In this document: positions 1-7,915 of the stretch, piece after piece
Layout of the letters: every line of letters begins with the position of its first letter
Numbering within the stretch: the stretch's first letter is position 1
Assembly (NCBI GenBank): GCA_025210745.1
Contig: JAOARC010000021.1
Coordinates: 40,552-104,551, forward strand
Length of the DNA: 64,000 nucleotides
Reading direction: 5' to 3'
DNA from: Bacteriovoracaceae bacterium
GTDB lineage: Bacteria > Bdellovibrionota > Bacteriovoracia > Bacteriovoracales > Bacteriovoracaceae
Made by a program: the position numbers and the translations under genes
The notes under the pieces: model-generated
Database searches by the model: none
What the model saw: only the letters and a program-made list of their open reading frames with translations
Told to the model about the DNA's origin: nothing

Positions 1-55
1 GAGCGCTACCCTTACAAGGTAGATGTCGGCGGTTCGATCCCGTCAACGCCCACCA
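1..55 (+). tRNA. tRNA-Val(TAC), 3' portion
   Basis: The window opens inside a tRNA. The anticodon arm CTACC-CTTACAA-GGTAG (7-17 region) has anticodon TAC, which reads the valine codon GTA. It is followed by a variable loop, a T-arm (GGCGG, loop TTCGATC, CCGTC) and an acceptor strand ending in encoded CCA at 53-55. The 5' half lies outside the window. Confidence 0.93.
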
Positions 56-64
56 AGATTTACT

Positions 65-95
65 AAAAAACCCTTCGTTATGAAGGGTTTTTTTA
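65..95 (+). terminator. Rho-independent terminator after tRNA
   Basis: Inverted repeat CCCTTC (71-76) / GAAGGG (82-87), flanked by A-run and T-run, so the stem extends to AAAAAACCCTTC/GAAGGGTTTTTT. It ends the tRNA transcript. Confidence 0.88.
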
Positions 96-157
96 TTTTT
101 CATCTAAGTTTTTTAGTTTTTCAAATTGTAAGATAAAAACTAGTATTTGATACATCG

Positions 158-1066
158 ATGAAAGAAAATTACAAACAATCATATTTAGACCATTTAGAAG
201 CGCAAAGTATATTTATTATACGAGAAGTCCTTGCCTGTGCTAAAAATCCTTTGTTGTTATATTCAATAGGAAAAGATTCATCTGTTTTATTACATTTATT
301 GAAGAAGGCCTTTTATCCATCTTCTGTTCCTGTGAAAGTTATGCATGTTGATACGGGATGGAAGTTTAAAGAGATGATTCATTTTAGAGATAAATTATTT
401 TCAAATGACAAAATCGATTTTGTCATATGGAAAAATGAAAAGGGAGTTGAGCAAAAAATTTGTCCTTTTGAGCAAAGCTCTTTGCATACAACAGTCATGA
501 AAACTCAAGCCTTAAAAGATGCCCTAGATAGTTCTAATTATGACTTTATTATTGGTGGTGCTCGAAGAGATGAAGAAAAATCAAGGGCTAAAGAGAGAGT
601 TTTTAGTTTAAGAGATCAATTTCACCAGTGGGTGCCACGAAATCAAAGACTTGAATTTTGGAATTTATATAATACCTTGTTAAAAAAAAATGACTCTTTA
701 CGAGTATTTCCTTTATCAAATTGGACGGAAGAAGATATTTGGAATTATATTCTAAAAGAAAAAATAGAAATTGTGCCTTTGTACTTTGCAAAAAAAAGAC
801 CTGTTGTAAAAAGGCAAAACCAATTTATTATGGTGGATGATAAAAGGTTCAAGTTCTTAGCTCATGAAAAAGTAGAGTATAGAAGTGTGCGTTTTAGAAC
901 TTTGGGCTGTTATCCTCTTACATGTGCAATTGAATCAAAGGCACAGAGTGTAGAAGAAATTATAGAAGAAATTAAATTAAGCAAATATTCAGAAAGAGCT
1001 GGCCGAATCATCGATCAGGATCTTGGTTTAACGATGGAAGATAAGAAGAAAAATGGATATTTCTAA
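158..1066 (+). CDS. cysD: Sulfate adenylyltransferase subunit 2 (CysD)
   Basis: This is the small, catalytic subunit of ATP sulfurylase, which makes adenosine 5'-phosphosulfate (APS) from sulfate and ATP in the cytoplasm. The 302 aa match the usual family length. A PP-loop SIGKDSS sits at residues 36-42, with the typical HVDTGWKF segment behind it and a GGARRDEEKSRAKER block near residue 130. The gene overlaps cysNC by 14 bp, which suggests translational coupling and a joint complex. No clear Shine-Dalgarno precedes the ATG. No APS/PAPS reductase or sulfite reductase is nearby, so the product may feed PAPS-dependent sulfation as well as assimilation (inference). Confidence 0.96.
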   Translation: MKENYKQSYLDHLEAQSIFIIREVLACAKNPLLLYSIGKDSSVLLHLLKKAFYPSSVPVKVMHVDTGWKFKEMIHFRDKLFSNDKIDFVIWKNEKGVEQKICPFEQSSLHTTVMKTQALKDALDSSNYDFIIGGARRDEEKSRAKERVFSLRDQFHQWVPRNQRLEFWNLYNTLLKKNDSLRVFPLSNWTEEDIWNYILKEKIEIVPLYFAKKRPVVKRQNQFIMVDDKRFKFLAHEKVEYRSVRFRTLGCYPLTCAIESKAQSVEEIIEEIKLSKYSERAGRIIDQDLGLTMEDKKKNGYF

Positions 1067-2828
1067 TGGAACTATTTTATTTTGCGGAAGTGTTGATGAT
1101 GGGAAATCAACTTTAATAGGGCGATTTCTATTTGAAACAGATAATATTCGTAAAGATATTTTAGAAGAAGTTACTAAAGCAAGTACCCACTCAATAAATT
1201 CGTCTTTAGAGTGCGATCTATCACTTATAACCGATGGGCTTAAAGCTGAAAGAGAACAAGGTATTACAATAGATCTTTCTTATCGATACATTAAAGTTGC
1301 AGATAAACGCTTTACTTTTATTGATTCTCCTGGGCATGTAGAGTTTACAAAAAATATGGTTGCAGGAGTATCACATAGTGATCTTGCTGTAATATTAGTT
1401 GATGCTTCAAAAGGAATAAGTGAACAAACAAAAAGGCATTTACTTATTTGTTCTATTTTTGGAATCCAAAAAATAATTGTGGCAATTAATAAAATGGACT
1501 TAGTTGACTGGAGTAGGAGAGTTTATAAAGAGCTTAAAGAACAAATAGATATCTATTGTCAGCGATTTCAGTTTGTTGATATCCATTATGTTGCAATGAG
1601 TGCTCTTAGTGGAAAGGGAGTTGTAGCTGCAAGTAATATTAGAGAATTTCAAAATGATCGCTCTTTTATTGAGACTTTAATGATACAGATGAGTGGCCGC
1701 AAAAATAATTATGTCGATTTAAGAGGAGTTGTTCAATATATTTATAAAGATGGTCAAAAAAGAGTTTATGCGAGTTATTTGAATTCTGGCGTTTTAAGAG
1801 AAGGTATGAATATTCTCGTTCTACCTTCAAATAATCGAGTTAAAGTTAAAGAAATATATATTGGTAGTAAAAGAGTTTCCTATGCTTTTGCTGGGCAATC
1901 AATCTCCTTTACTCTAGATGATCAAAAAGATGTAAGTCGAGGCAGTCTGATATGTAATTTAAAAAATGTTCCTAAGTTATCAAATAAAATAAAATGTAAG
2001 CTTATATGGTGCTCAAGTTCTATATTAGAAAAGAAGAAAAACTATCTGATAAAATTTATGAATAAAACTTCAGAATGTATAGTAGAAGAAATTAATTATG
2101 TTATTGATATCAAAAGCTTAAGTCGAAAGTCGGTTAAAGAACTTAGGTGTAATGATGTAGCAGATATAGAAATATGTTTAAAGCAAAGAGAGTATTTAGA
2201 TACTTTTAAGAAGCAAACTGGACTTGGTCAGTTTGTTTTAATTGACCCTGTAAGCTTAGATACTGTTGCAGCGGCAGTTATTGAGGACTGTTATTTATCT
2301 GAAAATATATCTTCTCGTAAGGCCCGAACATTTTGGTTTACGGGATTAAGTGGTTCAGGTAAGTCGACTTTATCAATTAAGTTACATGAGGAATTAAAAA
2401 AACAAGGACTTGTAAGTGTCATCTTAGATGGAGATGTTATTAGAAAAAGCCTTAATAATGATTTAGGTTTTAGTAGGGAGCAAAGAACTGAAAATTTAAG
2501 ACGAATTGCACAGATGGCAAAGATCATTAATGATTCTGGAGTAAATGTTATTTGTGCAACAATTAGTCCTTATGAAAAAACGAGAAAAATGATTCAGCAG
2601 ATTTTAGGAGATTCTTTTGAACTGATTTATCTTTCAACTTCATTTGAAGAATGTAGGAAAAGAGATCCAAAAGGATTGTATGCAAAAGCAATAAATGGAG
2701 AAATTAAGAACTTTACAGGTGTGGAAGATGCTTATGAAAAACCACATGGAAACTGCCTTACTTTAGACACTGAAACAAAGACTATTGAAGAATGTGTTCA
2801 AGAAATATTACAAAAGCTAATTAATTAG
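1053..2828 (+). CDS. cysNC: Bifunctional CysN/CysC: sulfate adenylyltransferase GTPase and APS kinase
   Basis: A fusion of the regulatory GTPase subunit of ATP sulfurylase with APS kinase, as in NodQ/CysNC; it takes sulfate through APS to PAPS. The N-terminal EF-Tu-like GTPase has the P-loop GSVDDGKST (12-20), DSPGHVEF switch II and NKMD. OB-like domains follow. The C-terminal kinase has its own P-loop GLSGSGKST at about 431-439 and the DGDVIR segment. At 591 aa it is somewhat shorter than typical fusions (about 620-640), apparently in the middle region. The ATG lies inside the end of cysD. A convergent gene overlaps its last 8 bp. Confidence 0.95.
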   Translation: MDISNGTILFCGSVDDGKSTLIGRFLFETDNIRKDILEEVTKASTHSINSSLECDLSLITDGLKAEREQGITIDLSYRYIKVADKRFTFIDSPGHVEFTKNMVAGVSHSDLAVILVDASKGISEQTKRHLLICSIFGIQKIIVAINKMDLVDWSRRVYKELKEQIDIYCQRFQFVDIHYVAMSALSGKGVVAASNIREFQNDRSFIETLMIQMSGRKNNYVDLRGVVQYIYKDGQKRVYASYLNSGVLREGMNILVLPSNNRVKVKEIYIGSKRVSYAFAGQSISFTLDDQKDVSRGSLICNLKNVPKLSNKIKCKLIWCSSSILEKKKNYLIKFMNKTSECIVEEINYVIDIKSLSRKSVKELRCNDVADIEICLKQREYLDTFKKQTGLGQFVLIDPVSLDTVAAAVIEDCYLSENISSRKARTFWFTGLSGSGKSTLSIKLHEELKKQGLVSVILDGDVIRKSLNNDLGFSREQRTENLRRIAQMAKIINDSGVNVICATISPYEKTRKMIQQILGDSFELIYLSTSFEECRKRDPKGLYAKAINGEIKNFTGVEDAYEKPHGNCLTLDTETKTIEECVQEILQKLIN

Positions 2829-3786
2829 ATTTTTGAATCTTCTTATAACTTGAGTCCCACTGAGATGTTGAAAATATAATTTTTTCTGCATTTGTTCTAT
2901 AAATAAACTTAGGATTAAAAAGCTGCGTGTACATTGAAAAGATATACTGCCAGTAATTAGATTCTTGATTACCTCCTGCACCATTATATTCTTTTAGCAT
3001 GAACTTATAATGAGAAGCCATATTTTGTTTTGAAAATACATGAGGTCTGGATCTTTTAGATAGAAGAATTTTTAGCTTTATAGCGGCATAAAGAAGTTGT
3101 TTTTTCCATTGACCTGGTGAGCTTAACTGTTTATTGGTAAGATTGTGAGACATGTAAGTTACATCATCTTTCCATAATTTCTTTTTTAGGTAAATTTGAG
3201 CATCCATTTGAGGATTTAAGTCGGCATATCCACAGGCATACATTGCTCTATGTATTTTTGGTCTTGCTTTGAAGTGATAAAACTTTTTATCTGGATTATA
3301 TAGTTGATCATAGATATCTTTTTTGGCGATACTAGTAAACATAGTGAGCCCATAAGCTCCTGTTCGACTAAGCCTTGGTATTGTTGTTTTTATTTTAAGT
3401 TTATTTTGTTTTACAGTACCACCAAAATTGCAAAAATTACTTTCTTTATAAACTAGAGATGTTAATATTCCTGGTGAGATTTTAAAACAATCTGCTAGCT
3501 CTAAAATTTGTTCAGCAAGTTCTTCTTTTAAAATAATGTTCTTACTATTAGGGTTATCAAGGACATGTTTTTTACCTCGGTAATGATCATTACACAGATG
3601 AGCATCATAACTCATTGTTTCTATTGTGTTGATTATATCTTGCTTTGTCGTTAGTTCATTTAAAATAGAGTGATTTTCATCTAATTTGGGTATACTTGGA
3701 AATGTTCCATATGTTGAAGAGGGAGTTCTTTTAACTGTTGAGCAAGAGAATATAAGTAAAAAAATAAGATAGATCTTTTTATGCAT
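2821..3786 (-). CDS. Lytic transglycosylase-like lipoprotein
   Basis: Probable peptidoglycan-cleaving lipoprotein. I start it at the ATG at 3786 because MHKKIYLIFLLIFSC is a clean lipoprotein signal; the reading frame also runs upstream into the neighbouring gene. Around the middle it carries lytic-transglycosylase-type motifs: a catalytic-Glu segment VYKESNF, then GAYGLTMF (compare GxxGLMQ), and near the C-terminus YNGAGG (compare AYNxG). The order and spacing fit an SLT fold, although overall similarity looks low. It lies 7 bp after the outer-membrane protein gene on the same strand, so the two probably form an operon acting at the envelope. Confidence 0.7.
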   Translation of the reverse strand: MHKKIYLIFLLIFSCSTVKRTPSSTYGTFPSIPKLDENHSILNELTTKQDIINTIETMSYDAHLCNDHYRGKKHVLDNPNSKNIILKEELAEQILELADCFKISPGILTSLVYKESNFCNFGGTVKQNKLKIKTTIPRLSRTGAYGLTMFTSIAKKDIYDQLYNPDKKFYHFKARPKIHRAMYACGYADLNPQMDAQIYLKKKLWKDDVTYMSHNLTNKQLSSPGQWKKQLLYAAIKLKILLSKRSRPHVFSKQNMASHYKFMLKEYNGAGGNQESNYWQYIFSMYTQLFNPKFIYRTNAEKIIFSTSQWDSSYKKIQKSN

Positions 3787-3793
3787 AAGAAAC

Positions 3794-4945
3794 CTAAAAA
3801 TTATATGATAAAGAAAGGGCCAGAGCATTTGAATTATCATCTTCGGCTCCAGATACTGAAACGGAACTTTTGTAAAGAACCCCTGCTAGATTTAAATTTT
3901 GATTTTTCATCAGTTTATAAGAAGCTCCTAGACTCATGTCTAAACCAGATATTTTTATTGAGCTAAAACTTGTTAAGTAACCTAAAGAAGTAAATAAGCT
4001 CCATCTGTCATTTACACTATAGCCTTGTGTAAAAGAAGTTCTATGTATTTGCTGAGGTGTTAAGATTATATCGGTTGAAGTATCACCTAGAACAAAGTAA
4101 TTTAAGTAATCATAAGCAAGGCCAACACTCCAAGCATTAAACTTTTTTGAAATTTTTAAGCCAAATTCTGGGTAAATACTATTTGCTTGTCCTTGCTCAT
4201 CACTAAGACTATATTCTATATTATTGAACTTAGTTAGAACAAACTTTGTGCTTAAAGTATAACTATTTTTCAACTTATGTTGATAGCCAATATTTACTTT
4301 TAAAAAGTTCATATTAATTTTATCAGCATCTTTTTTAGTTTCAACCATGCCAATAGCGCTTCCAATACTAAAACCTTTAAGTGTTGTATTCATCAAGCTT
4401 GATTCAACTTGAGCAATATTAGCAATTTGTCTTTTAATATTTCCTGGACCAAAAGATATTTCAATCTCAACAACTTTTTGTCCTTGTTTATTCTTGGTTA
4501 TAATAATATCTGTTACATTATAAGGAAAACCAATATCTTTAGAGTATTCAATAACGTCTAGCTTTGATACATGACCAAGTTTAAAAGCAGCTAATATTTT
4601 TTGATAATTACCATAGGGATCATTTGTTCTTAAATTCAGTTTGATTTGAGGTCTTTCTGTAAGAGTAGAGGGGATGCTTGCAATATCTCTTGATTTTCCA
4701 AAAGTAATGAAAAGCTGAGCTTTATTAGAGTTTGTTATTTCGATAAGCTCAATATTTGCAATATTATAAGGAAACTCAATTTTTTGAATTTCTGATATTG
4801 CTTTTTCTTTTGAAACTTTTATCGCTTTAAAGTCATTCAAGATTTGTTTTAAACTGAGATTTTTTTTATGAGTACCTATTGGAGACTTAGCAAAAACAGA
4901 AAATGATAAAATTAATATTGTTAGTAATATAGCTAAGTTTTTCAT
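3794..4945 (-). CDS. Outer-membrane beta-barrel protein with novel N-terminal region
   Basis: 383 aa beginning with a cleavable signal peptide (MKNLAILLTILILSFSVFA). Residues about 40-170 contain two similar units with the phrases FPYNIANIELIEI and FPYNVTDIIITKN, each following a predicted helix, so this is an internal duplication. The C-terminal half alternates polar and hydrophobic residues and ends in LSLSYNF, a typical outer-membrane insertion ending with a terminal Phe. Function is unknown. It may anchor or guide the adjacent transglycosylase-like lipoprotein; the only basis for that is proximity. Confidence 0.75.
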   Translation of the reverse strand: MKNLAILLTILILSFSVFAKSPIGTHKKNLSLKQILNDFKAIKVSKEKAISEIQKIEFPYNIANIELIEITNSNKAQLFITFGKSRDIASIPSTLTERPQIKLNLRTNDPYGNYQKILAAFKLGHVSKLDVIEYSKDIGFPYNVTDIIITKNKQGQKVVEIEISFGPGNIKRQIANIAQVESSLMNTTLKGFSIGSAIGMVETKKDADKINMNFLKVNIGYQHKLKNSYTLSTKFVLTKFNNIEYSLSDEQGQANSIYPEFGLKISKKFNAWSVGLAYDYLNYFVLGDTSTDIILTPQQIHRTSFTQGYSVNDRWSLFTSLGYLTSFSSIKISGLDMSLGASYKLMKNQNLNLAGVLYKSSVSVSGAEDDNSNALALSLSYNF

Positions 4946-5072
4946 ATCGTCTTTATCGGAAATCTAAAATAAATACTTAGTCTTTTATGCTGAGTGTTTA
5001 TGTCGGGTACTTTTAGATGTTTCATTTCTATTAAACTTTGGTAATATTTGTGGGTCTTTGAAGGAGCAAGGT

Positions 5073-5510
5073 GTGAAATACAGTATTATTTGGTTAATAG
5101 TGGGAGTGATCCTGACATTATCAGAGCTAATTGTTCCTGGTGGAGTTGTTATCTTTGTAGGAATTTCTTCCATTTGTGTTTATTTACTTCTTTATTTTGG
5201 TTTTATAACGAGTTTTACGACATCATTAATTATTTGGTTTATTCTTTCAATTTTTCTTCTTTTTACTTTGCGATCTTTTTTTATGAAATACTTTGAAGGG
5301 GATACAACTATTCATAATACTAATGAGCTTGAAGATATGTTGGGTGCAAGTGCTACTGTCTTAGAAAATATAGAAAATGGTAAAGGCAGAATTATATTTA
5401 GAGGAACAACATGGCAAGCTATTTGTGATATAGATCTTCCAAAAGGAAGTGATGTTATTATTAAAGATTTAAAAAATAATATATTTACTGTTATAAAAAA
5501 GGAAAACTAA
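5073..5510 (+). CDS. NfeD-family membrane protein
   Basis: Short NfeD protein of 145 aa: hydrophobic segments over roughly the first 75 residues, then a small soluble OB-fold domain (LGASATVLENI, GRIIFRGTTWQA, GSDVIIKDL). I chose the GTG at 5073 because AAGGAG at 5061-5066 lies 6 bases upstream; the frame could also begin at TTG 5058, which overlaps that ribosome site. NfeD proteins are encoded beside SPFH (stomatin/flotillin) proteins and act with them in membrane microdomains or membrane quality control. The two SPFH genes follow directly, matching that pattern. Confidence 0.88.
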   Translation: MKYSIIWLIVGVILTLSELIVPGGVVIFVGISSICVYLLLYFGFITSFTTSLIIWFILSIFLLFTLRSFFMKYFEGDTTIHNTNELEDMLGASATVLENIENGKGRIIFRGTTWQAICDIDLPKGSDVIIKDLKNNIFTVIKKEN

Positions 5511-6437
5511 ATGTTTACTTATTTTACTGTTTTTTTAATTATTCTTGGTTTTATTTTATTTAAAACTATTGTTATCGTTTCAATGAGAGAGAACTTTGTC
5601 GTAGAAAGGCTAGGTAAGTTTTCAAGGGTGCTAAAGCCTGGAATTCATTTTCTTGTTCCATTCTTTGATCGTGTTTCTTACAAGCATGAAATGAGAGAAG
5701 AGGTTTTTGATATTCCTTCTCAAACTTGTATTACTCAAGATAATATGCAGATTGAAGTTGATGGTCTTGTTTATTTAAAGGTTATGGATGCTAAAAAAGC
5801 AAGTTATGGTATTGGAAACTACAGACTTGCATCTATTAATCTTGCTCAAACAACGATGAGATCAGAAGTTGGTAAGCTAACTCTTTCAAAAGCATTTAGT
5901 GAAAGAGATTCTTTAAATGAAAAAATAGTCAAAGAAGTTGACTTTGCTAGTGATCCTTGGGGAATTAAGGTCCTAAGATATGAAATAAAAAATATTAGGC
6001 CATCTTCTCATGTGATGAAAACTCTTGAAAAGCAAATGGAGGCGGAAAGATCTAAAAGAGCAGAGATTACTTTAGCTCAGGCGGATAAGTTAAGTAATAT
6101 TATTTTATCTGAAGGACAAAAAATAGAGGCGATTAATATTTCAGAAGGAGAAAAACAAAAAAGAATAAATGAAGCCTTAGGTAAAGCTGAAGAAATAAGG
6201 TTAATTGCAGATGCAACAGCACAAGGTGCGCAACTTGTTGCTGCTGCGATAAAGTCTCCTGGTGGGACAGATGCAGTTAAGCTACAATTGACCGAACAGT
6301 TTATTGAAAAAGTATCAGGAGTTTACAGAGATTCTAAAATTTCAGTTCTTCCTGAGCAGATGGGAAATATGAAAGCTTTTTTTGAAGGCGCAGATAAAGT
6401 AACAAATCCTCTAAACAAAGGAGCGAGCCATGTTTAA
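5511..6437 (+). CDS. SPFH/Band 7 (stomatin-like) membrane protein, first copy
   Basis: 308 aa with one N-terminal membrane anchor (residues about 4-27), then the SPFH domain beginning VVERLGKFSRVLKPG and containing the conserved DxxPSQTCITQDN block. A charged Ala/Glu-rich helix (about 175-245) probably drives oligomerisation. It follows the NfeD gene without a gap and overlaps the next SPFH gene by 8 bp. Homologues of the QmcA/stomatin type form large membrane-bound rings that scaffold proteases. The direct neighbour is a paralogue, which suggests a hetero-oligomer similar in principle to HflK/HflC (inference). Confidence 0.9.
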   Translation: MFTYFTVFLIILGFILFKTIVIVSMRENFVVERLGKFSRVLKPGIHFLVPFFDRVSYKHEMREEVFDIPSQTCITQDNMQIEVDGLVYLKVMDAKKASYGIGNYRLASINLAQTTMRSEVGKLTLSKAFSERDSLNEKIVKEVDFASDPWGIKVLRYEIKNIRPSSHVMKTLEKQMEAERSKRAEITLAQADKLSNIILSEGQKIEAINISEGEKQKRINEALGKAEEIRLIADATAQGAQLVAAAIKSPGGTDAVKLQLTEQFIEKVSGVYRDSKISVLPEQMGNMKAFFEGADKVTNPLNKGASHV

Positions 6438-7359
6438 TTTTCCTACAGATGAAAATCCACTTATTCTCTTTTTTTGGGCGTTTATTTTTATTACTGTCAT
6501 CACACAGTTTGTAAAATCAATAAAACTTGTACCTACAAAAAAAGCTTATATTGTAGAAAGACTAGGAAAGTATTATAAAACATTAGATGCAGGCTTTCAT
6601 GCTCTTATACCTTTTGTTGATAAGGTGACCTATATTCAGGATTTAAAAGAAAGAACTGTTGATGTTCCGCCGCAAGATTGTTTTTCTAGAGATGAAGTTA
6701 ATGTCGTTGTTGATGGTGTTTTATATGTTTCCGTTGTTGATCCTACAAAAGCAAGTTATGGTGTTACTGATTATATTTTTGCTTCAATAGAGCTTGCACA
6801 AACAACGACAAGATCTATCATTGGAACTCTAGACTTAGATAGAACTTTTGAAGAAAGAGATGTAATCAGTTCAAAAGTTGTAGAGGTATTAAATGCAGCG
6901 GGAGAGTCTTGGGGAATTAGAGTTCATAGGTATGAAATTAAAAATATTACGCCTCCGACTTCTGTTCAAGATGCAATGGAAAAGCAAGTTAATGCTGAAA
7001 GAGAAAAGAGAGCTATTCTAGCTAAAAGTGAAGGGGATAAACAAGCAAGAGTTAATATGTCGCAAGGACATAAAGCTCAGATGATTAATATTTCTGAAGG
7101 TGAAATGCAAAAGAGAATTAATGAAGCAAGTGGAAAGGCACAGGAAATTATAACTCTTGCTGAAGCTACTGCTAGTTCAATTGAGGTGATTGGAAAATCA
7201 ATAAGTCAAACAGATGCAAAGCAAGCACTTGAGTTAAAGTTAAAAGAAAAATATATTTCAAGTTTAGATAATCTTGCAGATGGAAATGTAGAGGTTATTG
7301 TGCCAAGTAAAATTAATAATTTTAACAGTTGGCTTTCAACATTGGGTTTAGATGAATAA
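6430..7359 (+). CDS. SPFH/Band 7 (stomatin-like) membrane protein, second copy
   Basis: Paralogue of the preceding gene: 309 aa, N-terminal anchor, IVERLGKYYKTLDAGFHALIPF, DVPPQDCFSRDEV and the same helical region (EKQVNAEREKRAILAKSEG). The 8-bp overlap with the first copy and 8-bp overlap with the HIT gene indicate one operon. The two copies have diverged considerably, so they are more likely specialised subunits than a recent duplication. Expected location is the inner membrane with the SPFH domain facing outward or inward depending on the subfamily; the sequence does not decide this. Confidence 0.9.
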   Translation: MFNFPTDENPLILFFWAFIFITVITQFVKSIKLVPTKKAYIVERLGKYYKTLDAGFHALIPFVDKVTYIQDLKERTVDVPPQDCFSRDEVNVVVDGVLYVSVVDPTKASYGVTDYIFASIELAQTTTRSIIGTLDLDRTFEERDVISSKVVEVLNAAGESWGIRVHRYEIKNITPPTSVQDAMEKQVNAEREKRAILAKSEGDKQARVNMSQGHKAQMINISEGEMQKRINEASGKAQEIITLAEATASSIEVIGKSISQTDAKQALELKLKEKYISSLDNLADGNVEVIVPSKINNFNSWLSTLGLDE

Positions 7360-7744
7360 TTTTGTTTTAAATCCTATTTTGGAAAATGATTCTCTTTTTT
7401 TAAAAAGTTTGGAGCTATGTGATTTAAGACTATTAAAAGATGGAGATCTTGACTGGTTTTTACTGATACCTAGAAGAGTAAATATTAAAGAAATTTATGA
7501 ACTTGATGCCTGCGATCAGTCTTTATTAATTAAGGAGATTGACTTAATCTCTAAGTTATTAGCTAAACATCGAAATATAGATAAAATAAATGTTGCAGCT
7601 CTTGGAAATATGGTACCTCAGCTACATATTCATATTATTGCCAGGTACGTAGATGATAGAGCATGGCCACAGCCTGTTTGGGGAAGTAAAAATATTAAAA
7701 AATTCAGTGAAGATTCCTTTGATTTTTGGAAAAATATAATCTAA
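7352..7744 (+). CDS. HIT-domain protein
   Basis: 130 aa. The signature is PQLHIHIIAR at residues 89-98, followed by a WPQPVWG motif typical of a bacterial HIT subgroup. H92 and H94 are present, but the third His of HxHxH is Ile (residue 96). HIT proteins hydrolyse nucleotide conjugates through the central His, here H94. It is the last gene of the NfeD/SPFH operon, overlapping the upstream gene by 8 bp; its relation to the membrane proteins is unclear. Confidence 0.88.
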   Translation: MNNFVLNPILENDSLFLKSLELCDLRLLKDGDLDWFLLIPRRVNIKEIYELDACDQSLLIKEIDLISKLLAKHRNIDKINVAALGNMVPQLHIHIIARYVDDRAWPQPVWGSKNIKKFSEDSFDFWKNII

Positions 7745-7839
7745 GTATCCGATTTTACTCATTGTGCATAGCGTGTTAATATTTTCATGCATTAACATCT
7801 GTTAACGCTGAATTATTTTACTATGGTATGATTGTTATA

Positions 7840-7855
7840 GGAGGAATATTCCTCC
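7840..7855. promoter_or_regulatory. Perfect 16-bp palindrome, possible operator or leader element
   Basis: GGAGGAATATTCCTCC is an exact palindrome about 60 bp before the lipoprotein gene at 7916. Its left half contains AGGAGG, a perfect Shine-Dalgarno core. An ATG at 7856 directly after it opens a 7-codon frame ending at 7879. It could be an operator, or an RNA hairpin that hides a ribosome site. Confidence 0.45.
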
Positions 7856-7915
7856 ATGGTTAGGCTAGATTTTTACTAGGATGGTATTATTAAAATTCAA
7901 ATCTAGGGAAGGGAC

